Below, piece by piece: positions 19,059 to 28,481 of a stretch of DNA of 64,000 bases (position 1 is the stretch's first letter; each line of letters starts with the position of its first letter). Both the position numbers and the translations under genes were made by a program. The DNA comes from Arthrobacter sp. AQ5-05 (GTDB lineage: Bacteria > Actinomycetota > Actinomycetes > Actinomycetales > Micrococcaceae), in the NCBI RefSeq assembly GCF_003287975.1, contig NZ_QMKQ01000012.1, forward strand, positions 59,138 to 123,137, written 5' to 3'. The notes below the pieces were generated by a model. That model had not been told where the DNA came from and searched no databases. It saw nothing but the letters and a program-made list of their open reading frames with translations.

Positions 19059-19976
19059 CTAGATCTCCCATCCGCCCTCGCGCAAATCGGTGCGGATGGA
19101 TTCGAGTTCCGTTTCCGACGGTGCCACAAGCGGCAGCCGGACCACGGTGTTCGGCAGGACTCCCTGCCAGTTAAGAATGTGTTTTGCCGCGACGGCGCCC
19201 TGGACGTGGCTCATCACCGCGCGCTGGATCGGGTCCAGCTCGAAGTGGGCCGCACGTGCGGTGGCCAGGTCCCCGGCGAGCATCGCGTCAACCAGGATGC
19301 GGTACTTGGCCGCTGCCACGTGCGCGGTCACCGAGACCACGCCGACGGCGCCTGCAGCCATGAGCGGCAGGGTCAGTCCGTCGTCGCCCGAGTACACGTC
19401 CAGGTCGGTGTTCGCCAGGACGGTGGTGGTGGACTGGTAGTCGGCCTTCGCGTCCTTCAGCGCCACGATCTTCGGGTGCTTGGACAGCGCAATGATGGTT
19501 TCGGGGGTGATGGCCACCCCGGCGCGGCCGGGGATGTCGTAGAGCATCACCGGCAGCTCGGTGGCCGAGGCGATGGCCTCGAAGTGGGCCTGGATGCCGG
19601 CTTGCGAGGGCTTGTTGTAGTACGGGGTGACGATCAAAAGTCCGTCGACGCCGATTTCGGCGGCGCGCTTGGACAGCGCAATCGAGTGGGCGGTGTCGTT
19701 GGTGCCGGTCCCGGCAATGACCTTGCAGCGGTCCCCGACGGCGTCCTTCACGGCCTTGAACATGCCGAGGTTTTCCTCGTCGGTCAGCGTGGAGGTTTCC
19801 CCGGTGGTGCCCGTGACGACCAGTCCGTCGCAGCCGTCGTCGACAAGCTTGGTGGCCAGCTTAGCGGCCGACTCGTAGTCGACCTCCCCGTTTTCCTTGA
19901 AGGGAGTCACCATGGCGGTGAGCACCGTTCCGAAGGTGTAGTTCTTGCCCGGGGTATGCAACGCAGTTTCAGCCAT
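19059..19976 (-). CDS. dapA: 4-hydroxy-tetrahydrodipicolinate synthase
   Basis: Condenses pyruvate with aspartate semialdehyde, the first committed step of lysine and diaminopimelate synthesis. The 305 residues show GTTGETSTLTDEE, the catalytic tyrosine in LYDIPGR (Tyr146) and the Schiff-base lysine in VALKDAKAD (Lys174). The ATG at 19976 has TTGGAGTC just upstream; an open frame extends 15 codons further but lacks a site. It is co-oriented with the RNase J gene 15 bases downstream. Confidence 0.96.
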   Translation of the reverse strand: MAETALHTPGKNYTFGTVLTAMVTPFKENGEVDYESAAKLATKLVDDGCDGLVVTGTTGETSTLTDEENLGMFKAVKDAVGDRCKVIAGTGTNDTAHSIALSKRAAEIGVDGLLIVTPYYNKPSQAGIQAHFEAIASATELPVMLYDIPGRAGVAITPETIIALSKHPKIVALKDAKADYQSTTTVLANTDLDVYSGDDGLTLPLMAAGAVGVVSVTAHVAAAKYRILVDAMLAGDLATARAAHFELDPIQRAVMSHVQGAVAAKHILNWQGVLPNTVVRLPLVAPSETELESIRTDLREGGWEI

Positions 19977-20040
19977 GACTCCAAGGTTACCCTTTGCGCG
20001 CGGCAAGGCTTGATTCGGCACATGCGTTTAGGCTGTAAAC

Positions 20041-21285
20041 ATGACGCAATTCTCCACCCCGGGCGCCTCCGCACGTACTGCCGCCGGCTCCGGGCGCGGT
20101 GCCCGCACCCGGATTGCCGGTGTCGACGCGGCGCGCGGCCTGGCGCTGCTGGGGATGGTTGCGGTGCACATCATGCCGCTGCGGATCATCACGGCCGAGG
20201 GCGCCGCGGCGCCCTCGTGGGCCGCCACGCTGTTTTCCGGGCGGGCCTCGGCCCTCTTTGTGGTGCTGGCCGGGGTCGGGCTCGCGCTGCTGTCCGGCGG
20301 GTCGGCGAAGATCGGTGCGCCGAAGCTGGCCGGGGTCAGGAGGAGCGTGGCCGTGCGGGGGGTGCTGATCTTCGTGATCGGCCTGGGCCTGGGGATCCTG
20401 GACACCAACGTGGCGGTGATCCTGGTGCATTACGGGGTCCTCTTCGCCTGCGCGATCCCGTTCCTGAACATGCGCGCCAGGACCCTGGGGCTCTGGGCCG
20501 CCGGCTGGCTGCTGTTCTCCCCCCTCGCGCTGTACCTGCTGCGCCCCTGGCTTTCCGGGGTGCTCGATCCCTACCGGCTGGGCGCCTCGCCCCTGCCGGA
20601 AGACCTGCTCACCCCCGCGGTGTTCGCCGCCGATGTGCTGGTCACCGGCTACTTCCCGGTGCTCGTGTGGTTCGGCTTCATCCTGGCCGGGCTGTGCGTG
20701 GGGCGCCTGGGATTGGCCCGCCCGCCGGTGGCGCTGGCCATCGGGGCCGCCGGGGCCGTGCTGGCGGTGGGTGCCAAGGCGCTTTCCGCGTGGCTGCTGG
20801 CCCAGCCCGGGGCCATGGCCTCGCTGGCCAAGGCCACCGACCTGGGACGAAATGATCTCTCGGTGGCGATGGCGACGGGCCAGCGGCTGGGCGGGGCCAT
20901 GGACACGCCCTGGTTCCTGGCCGTGTCCGCACCGCACACCGGCGCACCGTTGGACGTGCTGCATGTGGCCGGCTGCGCCCTGGCGGTGCTGGGAGCGGTG
21001 CAATTGGTGTGCCTGGCATTCGCCGCGCTGCTTGGCTCGGTCGGCGAGATGCTGTTGTGGCCGCTGACCGGGGCGGGGGCGGCAACGCTCACGCTGTATT
21101 CGGCGCACCTGGTGGGCCTGGATTTGTTCAGCGATGTCTCCGCCCCGCTGCCGCGCACCAGCCTGTTCATCATCTACGCGGTCGCGTGCCTGCTCGCCGG
21201 GCTGGTCTTGAAGTTCCTGGGCAGGCGCGGTCCGCTCGAGGCGCTGGTGCACTCGGTGTCGCGGACGCTGGGACGCAGCGAGTAA
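20041..21285 (+). CDS. Heparan-alpha-glucosaminide N-acetyltransferase-domain (YeiB/DUF418-like) membrane protein
   Basis: Membrane protein of 414 residues with about ten hydrophobic segments. The start of the first domain, RIAGVDAARGLALLGMVAVH, is the signature of the HGSNAT/YeiB acyltransferase superfamily (a conserved Asp and Arg before helix 1 and a His at its end). The C-terminal part GAGAATLTLYSAHLV resembles the DUF418 tail. Substrate unknown. It is transcribed divergently from dapA across 64 bases, so the two promoters overlap or abut. Confidence 0.75.
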   Translation: MTQFSTPGASARTAAGSGRGARTRIAGVDAARGLALLGMVAVHIMPLRIITAEGAAAPSWAATLFSGRASALFVVLAGVGLALLSGGSAKIGAPKLAGVRRSVAVRGVLIFVIGLGLGILDTNVAVILVHYGVLFACAIPFLNMRARTLGLWAAGWLLFSPLALYLLRPWLSGVLDPYRLGASPLPEDLLTPAVFAADVLVTGYFPVLVWFGFILAGLCVGRLGLARPPVALAIGAAGAVLAVGAKALSAWLLAQPGAMASLAKATDLGRNDLSVAMATGQRLGGAMDTPWFLAVSAPHTGAPLDVLHVAGCALAVLGAVQLVCLAFAALLGSVGEMLLWPLTGAGAATLTLYSAHLVGLDLFSDVSAPLPRTSLFIIYAVACLLAGLVLKFLGRRGPLEALVHSVSRTLGRSE

Positions 21286-21495
21286 GCCCGATTCGCGGGC
21301 CGCTGCGTGCCATGACTCCAATATCACCTCTGGGTGTGTAGGCATAGCGCTTGAGCACTTCAACATCTGCTGCGCGATGGGCCTATCGCTGCATGAAAGG
21401 CTCTGCAGGAAACCACGTGGGGCTCCGCAGATCCAGACAACGCCGGAACCACGGAGCCTCACAACTCTTCGATCCACCGCCCCCTTCCCTGGTTC
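21286..21495. other. Intergenic region with a weak stem between convergent genes
   Basis: GGCTCCG near 21422 can pair with CGGAGCC near 21452. No U tract follows on either strand, so a terminator role for the secreted nuclease gene is only possible. Confidence 0.3.
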
Positions 21496-23418
21496 CTACT
21501 TCTTGTTCAACTGCAATCCCACGAGCACCGGATCGTGGTCCGAGGAGCGGAACTGGTCCGGGGAGAACAGCTGGGCCACGTTGTAGTTGTAGCGGCTGTA
21601 TTCGTACGCCACGGACTCGGTGGCGTTGATGTTCCAGATGGTTTTCCCCGTGACGTGCTGTGCCACCTCGCTTGAACCAAGAATGTGGTCCAGGGAACCG
21701 GTGCGGCCGCCGAAGAGGTAGCTGCGGGTGGGAGCGCTGGCACCGAGGTCCACGTATCCGGCCTGGGCCAGCACCTGGATCGGTTCCTCGGCGGAGTACG
21801 AGTTGAAGTCCCCGGCCAGCAGCACCTTGTTGGTGTTGCGTTCCTTCTTCAGCCCTTCCGCGAATTTCACCAGCGCCTTGGCCTGCTCAACGCGCGCGGC
21901 ATTCCAGGCTCCCGCACCGTCGCCCTGATCGGCGTTCGCCGAACCGTCCTTCGGATCCGAGCCCTTGGACTTGAAGTGGTTGGCCACGACCAGGAAGCGG
22001 GTCTTGGAATTTCCCCCAACGCGCTGGAAGGCCTGCGCCAAGGGTTCGCGTGCGTTGTCGAATGCCGCGTCATCCAGAATGACCGATTCATCGATGGGCT
22101 TCACGGCTGCGTTCTTGTAGATCATCGCGGTGCGGATGACGTCCTCGTCGGCCGGAACCGCAACGGGGCTTGGCACGTACGTCCACCGCTGTGCACCCGC
22201 TGCCCGGTTCAGCGCACCCACCAGGGTGGACAGCGCTTCATCGCGGTCCAGCCCAAAGCGGGCGGAATTCTCGATCTCTTCCAGGACCACGACGTCGGCG
22301 TCGAACTTGTTCAGCGCCGAGACGATCTTGGCCTGCTGCCGCTGAAGGTTTGCGTCGTTGGCGGCGCCGCGTGCATCGCACCCGCCGCGCACGGTGACCG
22401 GCTCGCCCGCACGGTCGGTGTAGTAGGTGCAGCCCGAAAGCTGGTCCCCGGTGGTGGTGAAGTAGTTCAGCACGTTGAAGCTGCCGACGCTGAGGTTGCC
22501 GCCGACATCCGCGGGCTCCGCGTCGCTGGCTTGGGCAAAGGCTGCCGGGATGTCCGCATCCTCGGCACCGACAATCTGGCCCTGGGGCTGGAACCGCCAC
22601 AGGTCGTAGCGGTAGTCCATGATGACCGGCCCGGTGAAGGTTGCCTCGGCACCGACACTGACATGCCGGTCGGCCGAGATGTACGGAAGCGGAACGGACT
22701 TGTTGGAGCTCGAGCCGAGGAAGTTCAAGGTGGCGCCGTCATCCAGCAGCAGCGCGCGCTGCTCGTTCTCGGCTTCCAGGGCCAGGGCCTGGGCGCTGCC
22801 CGGGGCAAAGGCATCGGTGGCCTGGCGCAGGGTGCGCTCCCCGGGGAGGATCGAGCTTGTTCCCTGGGCGAGGGTGAGTTCGCCGAACTGGTTCAGCGAG
22901 TAGTTGTCGGCGACCGTCCACTGTCCCTGCGGATCAATGAGCATTGATTCCACGCGCTCGCGCTCGCTGTCCGTCGAGGGGATCTCGATGGCCAGCGGCT
23001 TGATCGCGTCGGCCGGCTCGGTGAGCACTGTGACGCCGGAGGCCGAGGCACTGATCTGGGTCAGCCCGAAGTATTCGCTGACCGTGCCGGAGACCTGGAC
23101 GTGGTCGCCCACGGCAACCTTGGCCACGCCGCTTGGCGAGAAGACGAAGATGCCCGAGCTGCCCTCGGGGGAAATCTCGGTGCCGCTGCCGGCGGTCTGG
23201 ACGTAGAAGCCGCGGATGCCGCCCTCGGCGTAGGCGCCGGTGACCACGGCGCGAACCGTCACCTGCTGTCCGGCCAATTCGCTTGCGGAACCCGTCCCCT
23301 GGATTGCCTCGATGGAGGTTGGCTGGTTATCGGCCGCCATGGCCGGGGCCATGGACCCCATCGCCATCGAGGCCGCCAAGGTCGCGGTGGCCAACGCATT
23401 TGTTGCGCGGTTCTTCAT
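21496..23418 (-). CDS. ExeM/NucH-type extracellular endonuclease
   Basis: Secreted nuclease of 640 residues. It has a Sec-type signal peptide (MKNRATNALATATLAASM, cleaved after about AMA-AD at 29). An OB-fold/lamin-tail-like N-terminal region follows (residues 45-290, with QQVTVRAVVTGAY and VGDHVQVSGTV). The endonuclease/exonuclease/phosphatase domain starts at about 305 with LSVGSFNVLNYF. The catalytic pattern is present: VVVLEEIEN, NHFKSKG, AGDFNSYS and the terminal SSDHDPVLVG. It lacks the C-terminal cell-wall or LPXTG anchor seen in longer relatives. Role: scavenging extracellular DNA. Confidence 0.9.
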   Translation of the reverse strand: MKNRATNALATATLAASMAMGSMAPAMAADNQPTSIEAIQGTGSASELAGQQVTVRAVVTGAYAEGGIRGFYVQTAGSGTEISPEGSSGIFVFSPSGVAKVAVGDHVQVSGTVSEYFGLTQISASASGVTVLTEPADAIKPLAIEIPSTDSERERVESMLIDPQGQWTVADNYSLNQFGELTLAQGTSSILPGERTLRQATDAFAPGSAQALALEAENEQRALLLDDGATLNFLGSSSNKSVPLPYISADRHVSVGAEATFTGPVIMDYRYDLWRFQPQGQIVGAEDADIPAAFAQASDAEPADVGGNLSVGSFNVLNYFTTTGDQLSGCTYYTDRAGEPVTVRGGCDARGAANDANLQRQQAKIVSALNKFDADVVVLEEIENSARFGLDRDEALSTLVGALNRAAGAQRWTYVPSPVAVPADEDVIRTAMIYKNAAVKPIDESVILDDAAFDNAREPLAQAFQRVGGNSKTRFLVVANHFKSKGSDPKDGSANADQGDGAGAWNAARVEQAKALVKFAEGLKKERNTNKVLLAGDFNSYSAEEPIQVLAQAGYVDLGASAPTRSYLFGGRTGSLDHILGSSEVAQHVTGKTIWNINATESVAYEYSRYNYNVAQLFSPDQFRSSDHDPVLVGLQLNKK

Positions 23419-23730
23419 GGATTTCCCCTAGCTCGTCGTTGTCTCCGTGGCGCGGTGGCGCACGGTGTGTAGCCCGAACAGATTCGATCATCCGCAGGTG
23501 AACCGGACATGAATGGGGATTGAACCCCGCCGGCCCCACCGCTTGATGGACATTGAACCATCCAAGTCCATGAGGTGCGCCACGTCCAGGTGTTTGGTCC
23601 CCGAAATGGGGGAAACGGAGGCCGTCATCCGCGTGCCCAAGACTTCAACGCCACGAACGGCCTGCACCGTGCGTACTGCCGCCTTCCGTTACTTGCCGGG
23701 CCAGGTGCATTGCATGGAGCCCCGGCAAAG
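23419..23730. other. Intergenic region upstream of the secreted nuclease gene
   Basis: About 310 bases with no convincing coding potential. It should contain the promoter of the secreted nuclease gene, whose start is at 23418. Confidence 0.35.
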
Positions 23731-23776
23731 AAAAATGTCCCCTCGAGCGGTTCTTGCGAACCGTTCGAGGGGACAT
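23731..23776 (-). terminator. Strong factor-independent terminator
   Basis: ATGTCCCCTCGAGCGGTTC and GAACCGTTCGAGGGGACAT form a 19-bp stem with one mismatch around a four-base loop (23735-23776). On the minus strand it is followed directly by TTTTTC. It closes the dapB/membrane-protein transcript, whose last stop is at 23794. Confidence 0.9.
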
Positions 23777-23793
23777 CACTCAGGCCTTGGCCG

Positions 23794-24243
23794 TTACTGC
23801 TTGCCCGCGGCCAGATACAACCCGATGGCCTTGCGCATGGACTCGCGGGCCCGGCGGCGGTCCCCGGCGGCGTCGTAGGCCAGTGCCAGGCGGTGCCAGG
23901 ACTTCCACGACTCGGGGTTTGCCTCGACCTCTTCTTTGTACTGCACGAAGTCCTCGTCGGCCGCGGCCTTGACGATGCGCCCCGAAGGCGTGCGGGGCAG
24001 GTTGTCCTCGGGCAGCAGGCCCTCGGAAGCCAGGATCGAGGCCATCTTTTGGGTGCGTGAACCGAAGAGCACCTCGCGGATCAGGATCCACACCCCGACC
24101 AGCGGAATGACCAGGGCGGCAACGCCGATGACCTTGGCGATCGGCTCCTCGGCGGTGATGAAGCGGACCGCCGAACCGAATGCGGCGACCAGGTAGAACA
24201 CGAAGAGCAGCAGGATGGCGCCGACCCAGATCTTGGTTTTCAT
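23794..24243 (-). CDS. Membrane-anchored protein with a TPR-like C-terminus
   Basis: 149 residues with two hydrophobic segments (about 5-25 and 38-57). A soluble C-terminal half contains one tetratricopeptide-like unit, WKSWHRLALAYDAAGDRRRA, preceded by EDFVQYKEEVEANPES. Function unknown; the gene is commonly found directly downstream of dapB in Micrococcaceae. It is six bases from dapB and shares its terminator. Confidence 0.75.
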   Translation of the reverse strand: MKTKIWVGAILLLFVFYLVAAFGSAVRFITAEEPIAKVIGVAALVIPLVGVWILIREVLFGSRTQKMASILASEGLLPEDNLPRTPSGRIVKAAADEDFVQYKEEVEANPESWKSWHRLALAYDAAGDRRRARESMRKAIGLYLAAGKQ

Positions 24244-24249
24244 GCGCGT

Positions 24250-25008
24250 CTAGCGTCCCAACTCGAGGTAGCCGTCAAGGCCGTAGGTCAGCCCCGGGCG
24301 CGAGGCCACGGTGCGCAGGCCCAGCAGCACCCCGGGCATGAAGGAGGCGCGGTCGTAGGAATCGTGGCGCAGCGTGAGCTGCTCGCCCTCCCCGCCGAGC
24401 AGGACCTCCTGGTGGGCGACCAGGCCGCGCAGGCGCACCGAGTGCACGTGGATCCCGTCGACCACCGCGCCGCGGGCGCCGTCGATCTGCGTCTCGGTGG
24501 CGTCCGGGCCCGCCGGCACGCCGGCGGCTGCGCGCTCTGCGGCAATCAGCTCGGCGGTGCGCACGGCGGTGCCCGAGGGGGCATCGACCTTGTTCGGGTG
24601 GTGCAGTTCGATGATTTCCACCGACTCGAAGTAGCGTGCCGCGGTGGCGGCAAAGGCGCTGGCCAGCACCGAACCCAGGGCGAAGTTCGGGGCGATGAGC
24701 ACACCGGTTTCGGGGTGTTCGGCCAGCAGCGTGGTGAGGGACTCGCGCTTGGCGTCGTCCCAGCCGGTGGTTCCCACCACGGCGTGGATGCCGTGCTCGA
24801 CGGCGAAGCGCACGTTGGCCTCGGTGCTTGCCGGGACGGACAGGTCCACCACGTGGGTGGCCCCGGAATCCAACAGGGTCTCCAGGGAATCCCCGCGACC
24901 CAGCGCGGCCACCAGTTCCATGTCCGCGGCCGCATTGACGGCCTTGACGGCCTCGGCCCCCATTCGTCCCGCTGCGCCGATTACGGCGACTTTCAGTGGT
25001 GCACTCAT
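24250..25008 (-). CDS. dapB: 4-hydroxy-tetrahydrodipicolinate reductase
   Basis: NAD(P)H-dependent reductase of the lysine/diaminopimelate pathway. The 252-residue product opens with the Rossmann motif VAVIGAAGRMG (8-18). It contains VVGTTGW and APNFALGSVL, and the substrate-binding and catalytic segment IELHHPNKVDAPSGTA (His and Lys pair). The ATG at 25008 (MSAPLKVAV) places the Rossmann strand at the usual position; the longer open frame upstream is unlikely. It acts directly after DapA. Confidence 0.96.
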   Translation of the reverse strand: MSAPLKVAVIGAAGRMGAEAVKAVNAAADMELVAALGRGDSLETLLDSGATHVVDLSVPASTEANVRFAVEHGIHAVVGTTGWDDAKRESLTTLLAEHPETGVLIAPNFALGSVLASAFAATAARYFESVEIIELHHPNKVDAPSGTAVRTAELIAAERAAAGVPAGPDATETQIDGARGAVVDGIHVHSVRLRGLVAHQEVLLGGEGEQLTLRHDSYDRASFMPGVLLGLRTVASRPGLTYGLDGYLELGR

Positions 25009-25178
25009 GGGTTCAAGCCTATCGGGAATTTTCGCCGGCTCGGCGTCGGTGACGGGTGGCCCGCGTCGGGTTCCGATGGGACCCCGGCTGCTGCCCGGGC
25101 TCGTCGAAATATCCGCTGGCCTGCGGCAGCGTTGCCGCATCCCGCCATCGGCGGCGGCCGAGGAATAAAAGGGGCAGC

Positions 25179-25213
25179 AAAAAGGCCGCCGGAAAATACC
25201 GATTCCGGCGGCC
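25179..25213 (-). terminator. Factor-independent terminator
   Basis: GGCCGCCGG (25184-25192) pairs perfectly with CCGGCGGCC (25205-25213). On the minus strand the stem is followed by TTTTTGCTG. It terminates the small gene ending at 25225. Confidence 0.85.
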
Positions 25214-25224
25214 CATCGGTGGTT

Positions 25225-25467
25225 CTAGCTGGCGTCGATGATGTACCAGCAGCGTTCCTCGCGGTTCCACCCCACCGAGGCATCACGCAATTTGCGCAAG
25301 GACTTCAGGACGTCGCGGTTGATGGCCGGGTGCCCGTTTTCGTGGGTGTAGACCCACTCGTCGCCGAAGGCCTCCGCAATGCGTGGCACGAGGGCTTCCT
25401 GGTGGACGGTCTTCTCTTCGTGAATCGCATCAAGGATCCACTGGGCAATTTCTGGTGCATTGGTCAT
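25225..25467 (-). CDS. Conserved small protein of unknown function (DUF6953-like)
   Basis: 80 residues, soluble, with no cysteine pairs or membrane segment. The pattern DEWVYTHENGHPAINRDVLKSL then WNREERCWY resembles a family of short actinobacterial and proteobacterial proteins in which F-x-Y-x-N-x-N-G-x-x-A-I is conserved. The family name is from memory. It has its own terminator just downstream and is probably monocistronic. Confidence 0.7.
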   Translation of the reverse strand: MTNAPEIAQWILDAIHEEKTVHQEALVPRIAEAFGDEWVYTHENGHPAINRDVLKSLRKLRDASVGWNREERCWYIIDAS

Positions 25468-25680
25468 CTACCAAGGGTACTGGTGCGCAGGGCGCACCAA
25501 ACAACGCGCCCCGTGGGGAACCGTCTTCACCGCCCCCACCCATCGGGAATTCCCAGGGCTCGGAAGACGACAGGCGGGTCCATCCACTGCGGTGTCGGTG
25601 ACACGCCGTGCCGGAGACCGGCGCCGGGCGATAGGTTGGCTTGTTCTTGCCGGTGGCCAGGCTGCTTGCCCCTGCAAGCT

Positions 25681-26130
25681 TTAGGCGCTGCCTACCCATT
25701 CGACCTCGCCGTCGGCGAAGAACTGTTCCTTCCACACCGGCACGTGGGCCTTGACGGTCTCCACCAGGTCCCGGCAGGCCTCGAACGCCGGGCCGCGGTG
25801 GGCCGAGGCAGCCGCGGCCACCAGGGCCGAGTCGCCGATGTGCAGCTCCCCCACCCGGTGGGCGGCCCAGAGCCGGGTGCCGGGGTGCCGGGCGGCGACC
25901 TCGGCCACCAGTTCGGCCATGCGCGCCGGTGCGCTGGGGTGTGCGCTGTAGGTCAGCCGCAGCACCTCGCGCCCGGAATCGTGGTTCCGCACGATCCCGC
26001 CGAAGCCCACCACCGCGCCGGTGTGCGCCGATTCCACCGCGTCCCAGGCTGTCGCCGAATCGATCGGGGTGTCGCTGATCCCGGCAAAGACGACCTCGCC
26101 GGGAGCCGGCGTGCTGCTAGTGGTGGGCAT
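25681..26130 (-). CDS. moaE: Molybdopterin synthase catalytic subunit MoaE
   Basis: Large subunit of molybdopterin synthase, which moves sulfur from MoaD thiocarboxylate to cyclic pyranopterin. The 149 residues contain GAVVGFGGIVRNHDSGREVLRLTY (quoted in part), VGELHIGDSAL and the catalytic VPVWKEQFFADGEVEWVG with the active-site lysine. Its ATG lies within the end of the mog gene (14-base overlap), so it is the last gene of a tightly coupled operon. Its partner moaD is 8.5 kb away. Confidence 0.94.
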   Translation of the reverse strand: MPTTSSTPAPGEVVFAGISDTPIDSATAWDAVESAHTGAVVGFGGIVRNHDSGREVLRLTYSAHPSAPARMAELVAEVAARHPGTRLWAAHRVGELHIGDSALVAAAASAHRGPAFEACRDLVETVKAHVPVWKEQFFADGEVEWVGSA

Positions 26131-26620
26131 GGCTTCCCTCGAGCTGCTCGCAGATGTGGGCCAGGATGGGGCCAAGGACGGTAAGCCCGTCCATGACACC
26201 GGACGGGGACCCGGGCAGGTTCACGATGAAGGTCTCCCCCGCGATGCCCGCATGCCCGCGACTGAGCGAAGCCATCGGCGTCTTCTGCAGCCCGGCGGCG
26301 CGCAACGCCTCCATGATCCCGGGCACTGTGCGGTCCAGCAGCGGCTCGGTCTGTTCCGGGGTCACGTCGTCGGCGCTCAGCCCGGTCCCGCCGGAGGTGA
26401 TGATGACACTGGGCTTGGCCATCAGCAGGCCCTGCAGGGCCGCGCCCACGGCCGGGCCGTCGGGCACGATGACCGCGGGGATGACGTCGAAGTTCTGTTC
26501 CTGCAGCCAGTCGGCGATGACCGGGGCGCTGGCATCCTCGTAGATGCCCAGCGCGGCACGGGTGGAAGAGATCAAGATGGCAGCCTTGCGGGGGGCTCCC
26601 AGTGGTTCACAGGCGCTCAT
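26117..26620 (-). CDS. mog: MogA/MoaB family molybdenum cofactor protein
   Basis: Adenylates molybdopterin before metal insertion. The 167 residues include [18 protein letters not shown] (the MoCF signature), [11 protein letters not shown] and [13 protein letters not shown]. The end, EGSHAHH, overlaps the start of moaE. The start ATG overlaps the moaC stop as ATGA at 26617-26620. It could equally be named MoaB; the two are not separable from sequence alone here. Confidence 0.92.
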   Translation of the reverse strand: MSACEPLGAPRKAAILISSTRAALGIYEDASAPVIADWLQEQNFDVIPAVIVPDGPAVGAALQGLLMAKPSVIITSGGTGLSADDVTPEQTEPLLDRTVPGIMEALRAAGLQKTPMASLSRGHAGIAGETFIVNLPGSPSGVMDGLTVLGPILAHICEQLEGSHAHH

Positions 26621-27165
26621 GCGCGTATTTCTCCTTCGGGGTTCGGGTGTTGTTGCGGGGCGATGTTCCAGGAACCGGACTTGCCGCCCGATTTGGACAG
26701 CACGCGCATGTCGGTGATGCAAGCGTGCTTGTCGACGGCCTTGATCATGTCATACAGGGCCAGTGCGGCGGTGGACACGGCGGTCAGCGCCTCCATTTCC
26801 ACCCCGGTGACCCCGCGGGTCTTCACGGTGGCCAGGATGCGCACGGAATCCGCGGTGTCCAGCTCGAAATCGACGGTGACCTTGGAGATCGGCAGCGGGT
26901 GGCACAGCGGGATCAGCTCACTGGTCTTCTTGGCCCCCATGATCCCGGCGATGCGGGCCACGGCGAGCGCATCCCCCTTGGGCATCCCGGAGGAGGCAAC
27001 CAGGGCCATGACCTCTTCCGTGGTGCGGACCCAGGCCTCGGCTGTGGCCTCGCGGCTGGTTTCGGCTTTGGCGCTGACATCGACCATGTGGGCGCTCCCG
27101 TCTGCGCGCACGTGCGAGAGTTTGCCGGGTTCGGAACCGGATTCCGGTGTGGTGTCTGGGCTCAT
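26617..27165 (-). CDS. moaC: Cyclic pyranopterin monophosphate synthase MoaC
   Basis: Second enzyme of molybdenum cofactor synthesis. It rearranges the MoaA product to cPMP. The 182-residue product contains [33 protein letters not shown] (active-site lysine and histidine), [20 protein letters not shown] and a terminal [18 protein letters not shown] region. An N-terminal extension of about 25 polar residues is present. It overlaps moeA by four bases and mog by four bases. Confidence 0.95.
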   Translation of the reverse strand: MSPDTTPESGSEPGKLSHVRADGSAHMVDVSAKAETSREATAEAWVRTTEEVMALVASSGMPKGDALAVARIAGIMGAKKTSELIPLCHPLPISKVTVDFELDTADSVRILATVKTRGVTGVEMEALTAVSTAALALYDMIKAVDKHACITDMRVLSKSGGKSGSWNIAPQQHPNPEGEIRA

Positions 27166-28418
27166 GAGCCATCTCCAATGATCAATACCTGCACCGGGCT
27201 TCCGGCGGGCAGGACGGTGGTGTCCTCATCGATGAGGATGAACGAGTTGCTGGCTGCCAGGGCCGCGAGCAGGTGCGAGGAGGCCCCTCCCAACGGGGTG
27301 AAGACGCCGCCGGAATAACTGCCGCGGCGGACCTGGACCTTGTGGGGCATGGAGGTCACCTCTTCGGTGAGCGTTGCCAGGAGTTGCTGGCGCGCGGGCA
27401 GCCCCAGGAGTTCGGCGAGCGCGGGGCGCAGGAACATCTCGTAGCTGACAAACGCGCTGACCGGGTTGCCGGGGAAGGCAATGAATGGCACAGGTGCGTG
27501 TCCGGGCAGCCCCAGGGTTCCTGCTCCCTGCGGCCCTCCCGGTTGCATGGCCACCGAGCCGAATTCGATGCCGTGGGTTCCCAGCACTTCCTTGACCACG
27601 TCAAAGGCGCCCATGGAGATCCCCCCGCTGCTGAGCACCAACCCGTAGGAGCGCTCGCCGGCGTCCAGCGCCTGGCCCAACGAGGCCATGAAGCTTTCGG
27701 GGGAATCGTCAAGGACCCCCACGGTGGTCACGGCGCATCCCGCGGCTTCCAGTGCGGTGGCCAGCATCGTGGTGTTGGCGTCGTGGATCTGCCCGGGTGC
27801 AAGCTCCCCTCCCGGTGCCACCAGTTCGTCCCCGGTGGAAAGCAGCAGCACCTCCGGGCGCCGGAGCACCGCAACCTCGCTGATCCCCAGGCCTGCAAGC
27901 AGCCCCATGGACGTGGGCCCCAGCAGGGTGCCGGCGGCAAGCACCGGGTCCCCGGCGGCGATGTCGCTGCCGGTGGTGCGGATGTAGCTGCCGGGCTCGG
28001 CGATGGCCGGCAGCCGGACGCGGAAGCCGGAGGCCGTCTCTGCTTCGGTGGGGAACCTGTGGGGATCGGCAGCCTCGATGGGGATTACGGTGTTGGCTCC
28101 GGCCGGGACCGGGGCACCTGTCATGATCGGTGCTGCAGTGCCGGGTTCCAGTGCCGGTGCCGCGATTCCCGCGGCAATAGGTGCCACCACGCGCAGTGGC
28201 TCGGCTCCGAGGTCCGCGGTGCTCACCGCGTACCCGTCCATCTGCGAGTTGTCCCAGGGCGGCAGCGAGCGCGGGGCCGTGACCGGGGCGGCCAGCGTCC
28301 GGCCCAGGGCACGGTCCAGGACAAGGGTCTCGGTGCCCGGGTCGCCGAAGGCCTTGTCGACAAGGTCCTTGATGCCGGCCCGGTGCTCGGTGACACTGCG
28401 GCGGAAGGGAGAGGTCAT
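27162..28418 (-). CDS. moeA: Molybdopterin molybdenumtransferase MoeA
   Basis: Inserts molybdate into adenylylated molybdopterin. It opens with [20 protein letters not shown] then [11 protein letters not shown], the MoeA N-terminal signature. The middle has [16 protein letters not shown] and the MoCF domain has [18 protein letters not shown]. The 418-residue form starts at the ATG at 28418 (MTSPFRRSV), which has AGGA upstream; ATG codons slightly upstream are alternatives. It is the first gene of moeA-moaC-mog-moaE. Confidence 0.93.
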   Translation of the reverse strand: MTSPFRRSVTEHRAGIKDLVDKAFGDPGTETLVLDRALGRTLAAPVTAPRSLPPWDNSQMDGYAVSTADLGAEPLRVVAPIAAGIAAPALEPGTAAPIMTGAPVPAGANTVIPIEAADPHRFPTEAETASGFRVRLPAIAEPGSYIRTTGSDIAAGDPVLAAGTLLGPTSMGLLAGLGISEVAVLRRPEVLLLSTGDELVAPGGELAPGQIHDANTTMLATALEAAGCAVTTVGVLDDSPESFMASLGQALDAGERSYGLVLSSGGISMGAFDVVKEVLGTHGIEFGSVAMQPGGPQGAGTLGLPGHAPVPFIAFPGNPVSAFVSYEMFLRPALAELLGLPARQQLLATLTEEVTSMPHKVQVRRGSYSGGVFTPLGGASSHLLAALAASNSFILIDEDTTVLPAGSPVQVLIIGDGS

Positions 28419-28481
28419 GGCATCCATCCTAGGCCGCAACCTGCATAGGGCGCCTGTTGGCGGCCGGGACGCGTTGGCGGA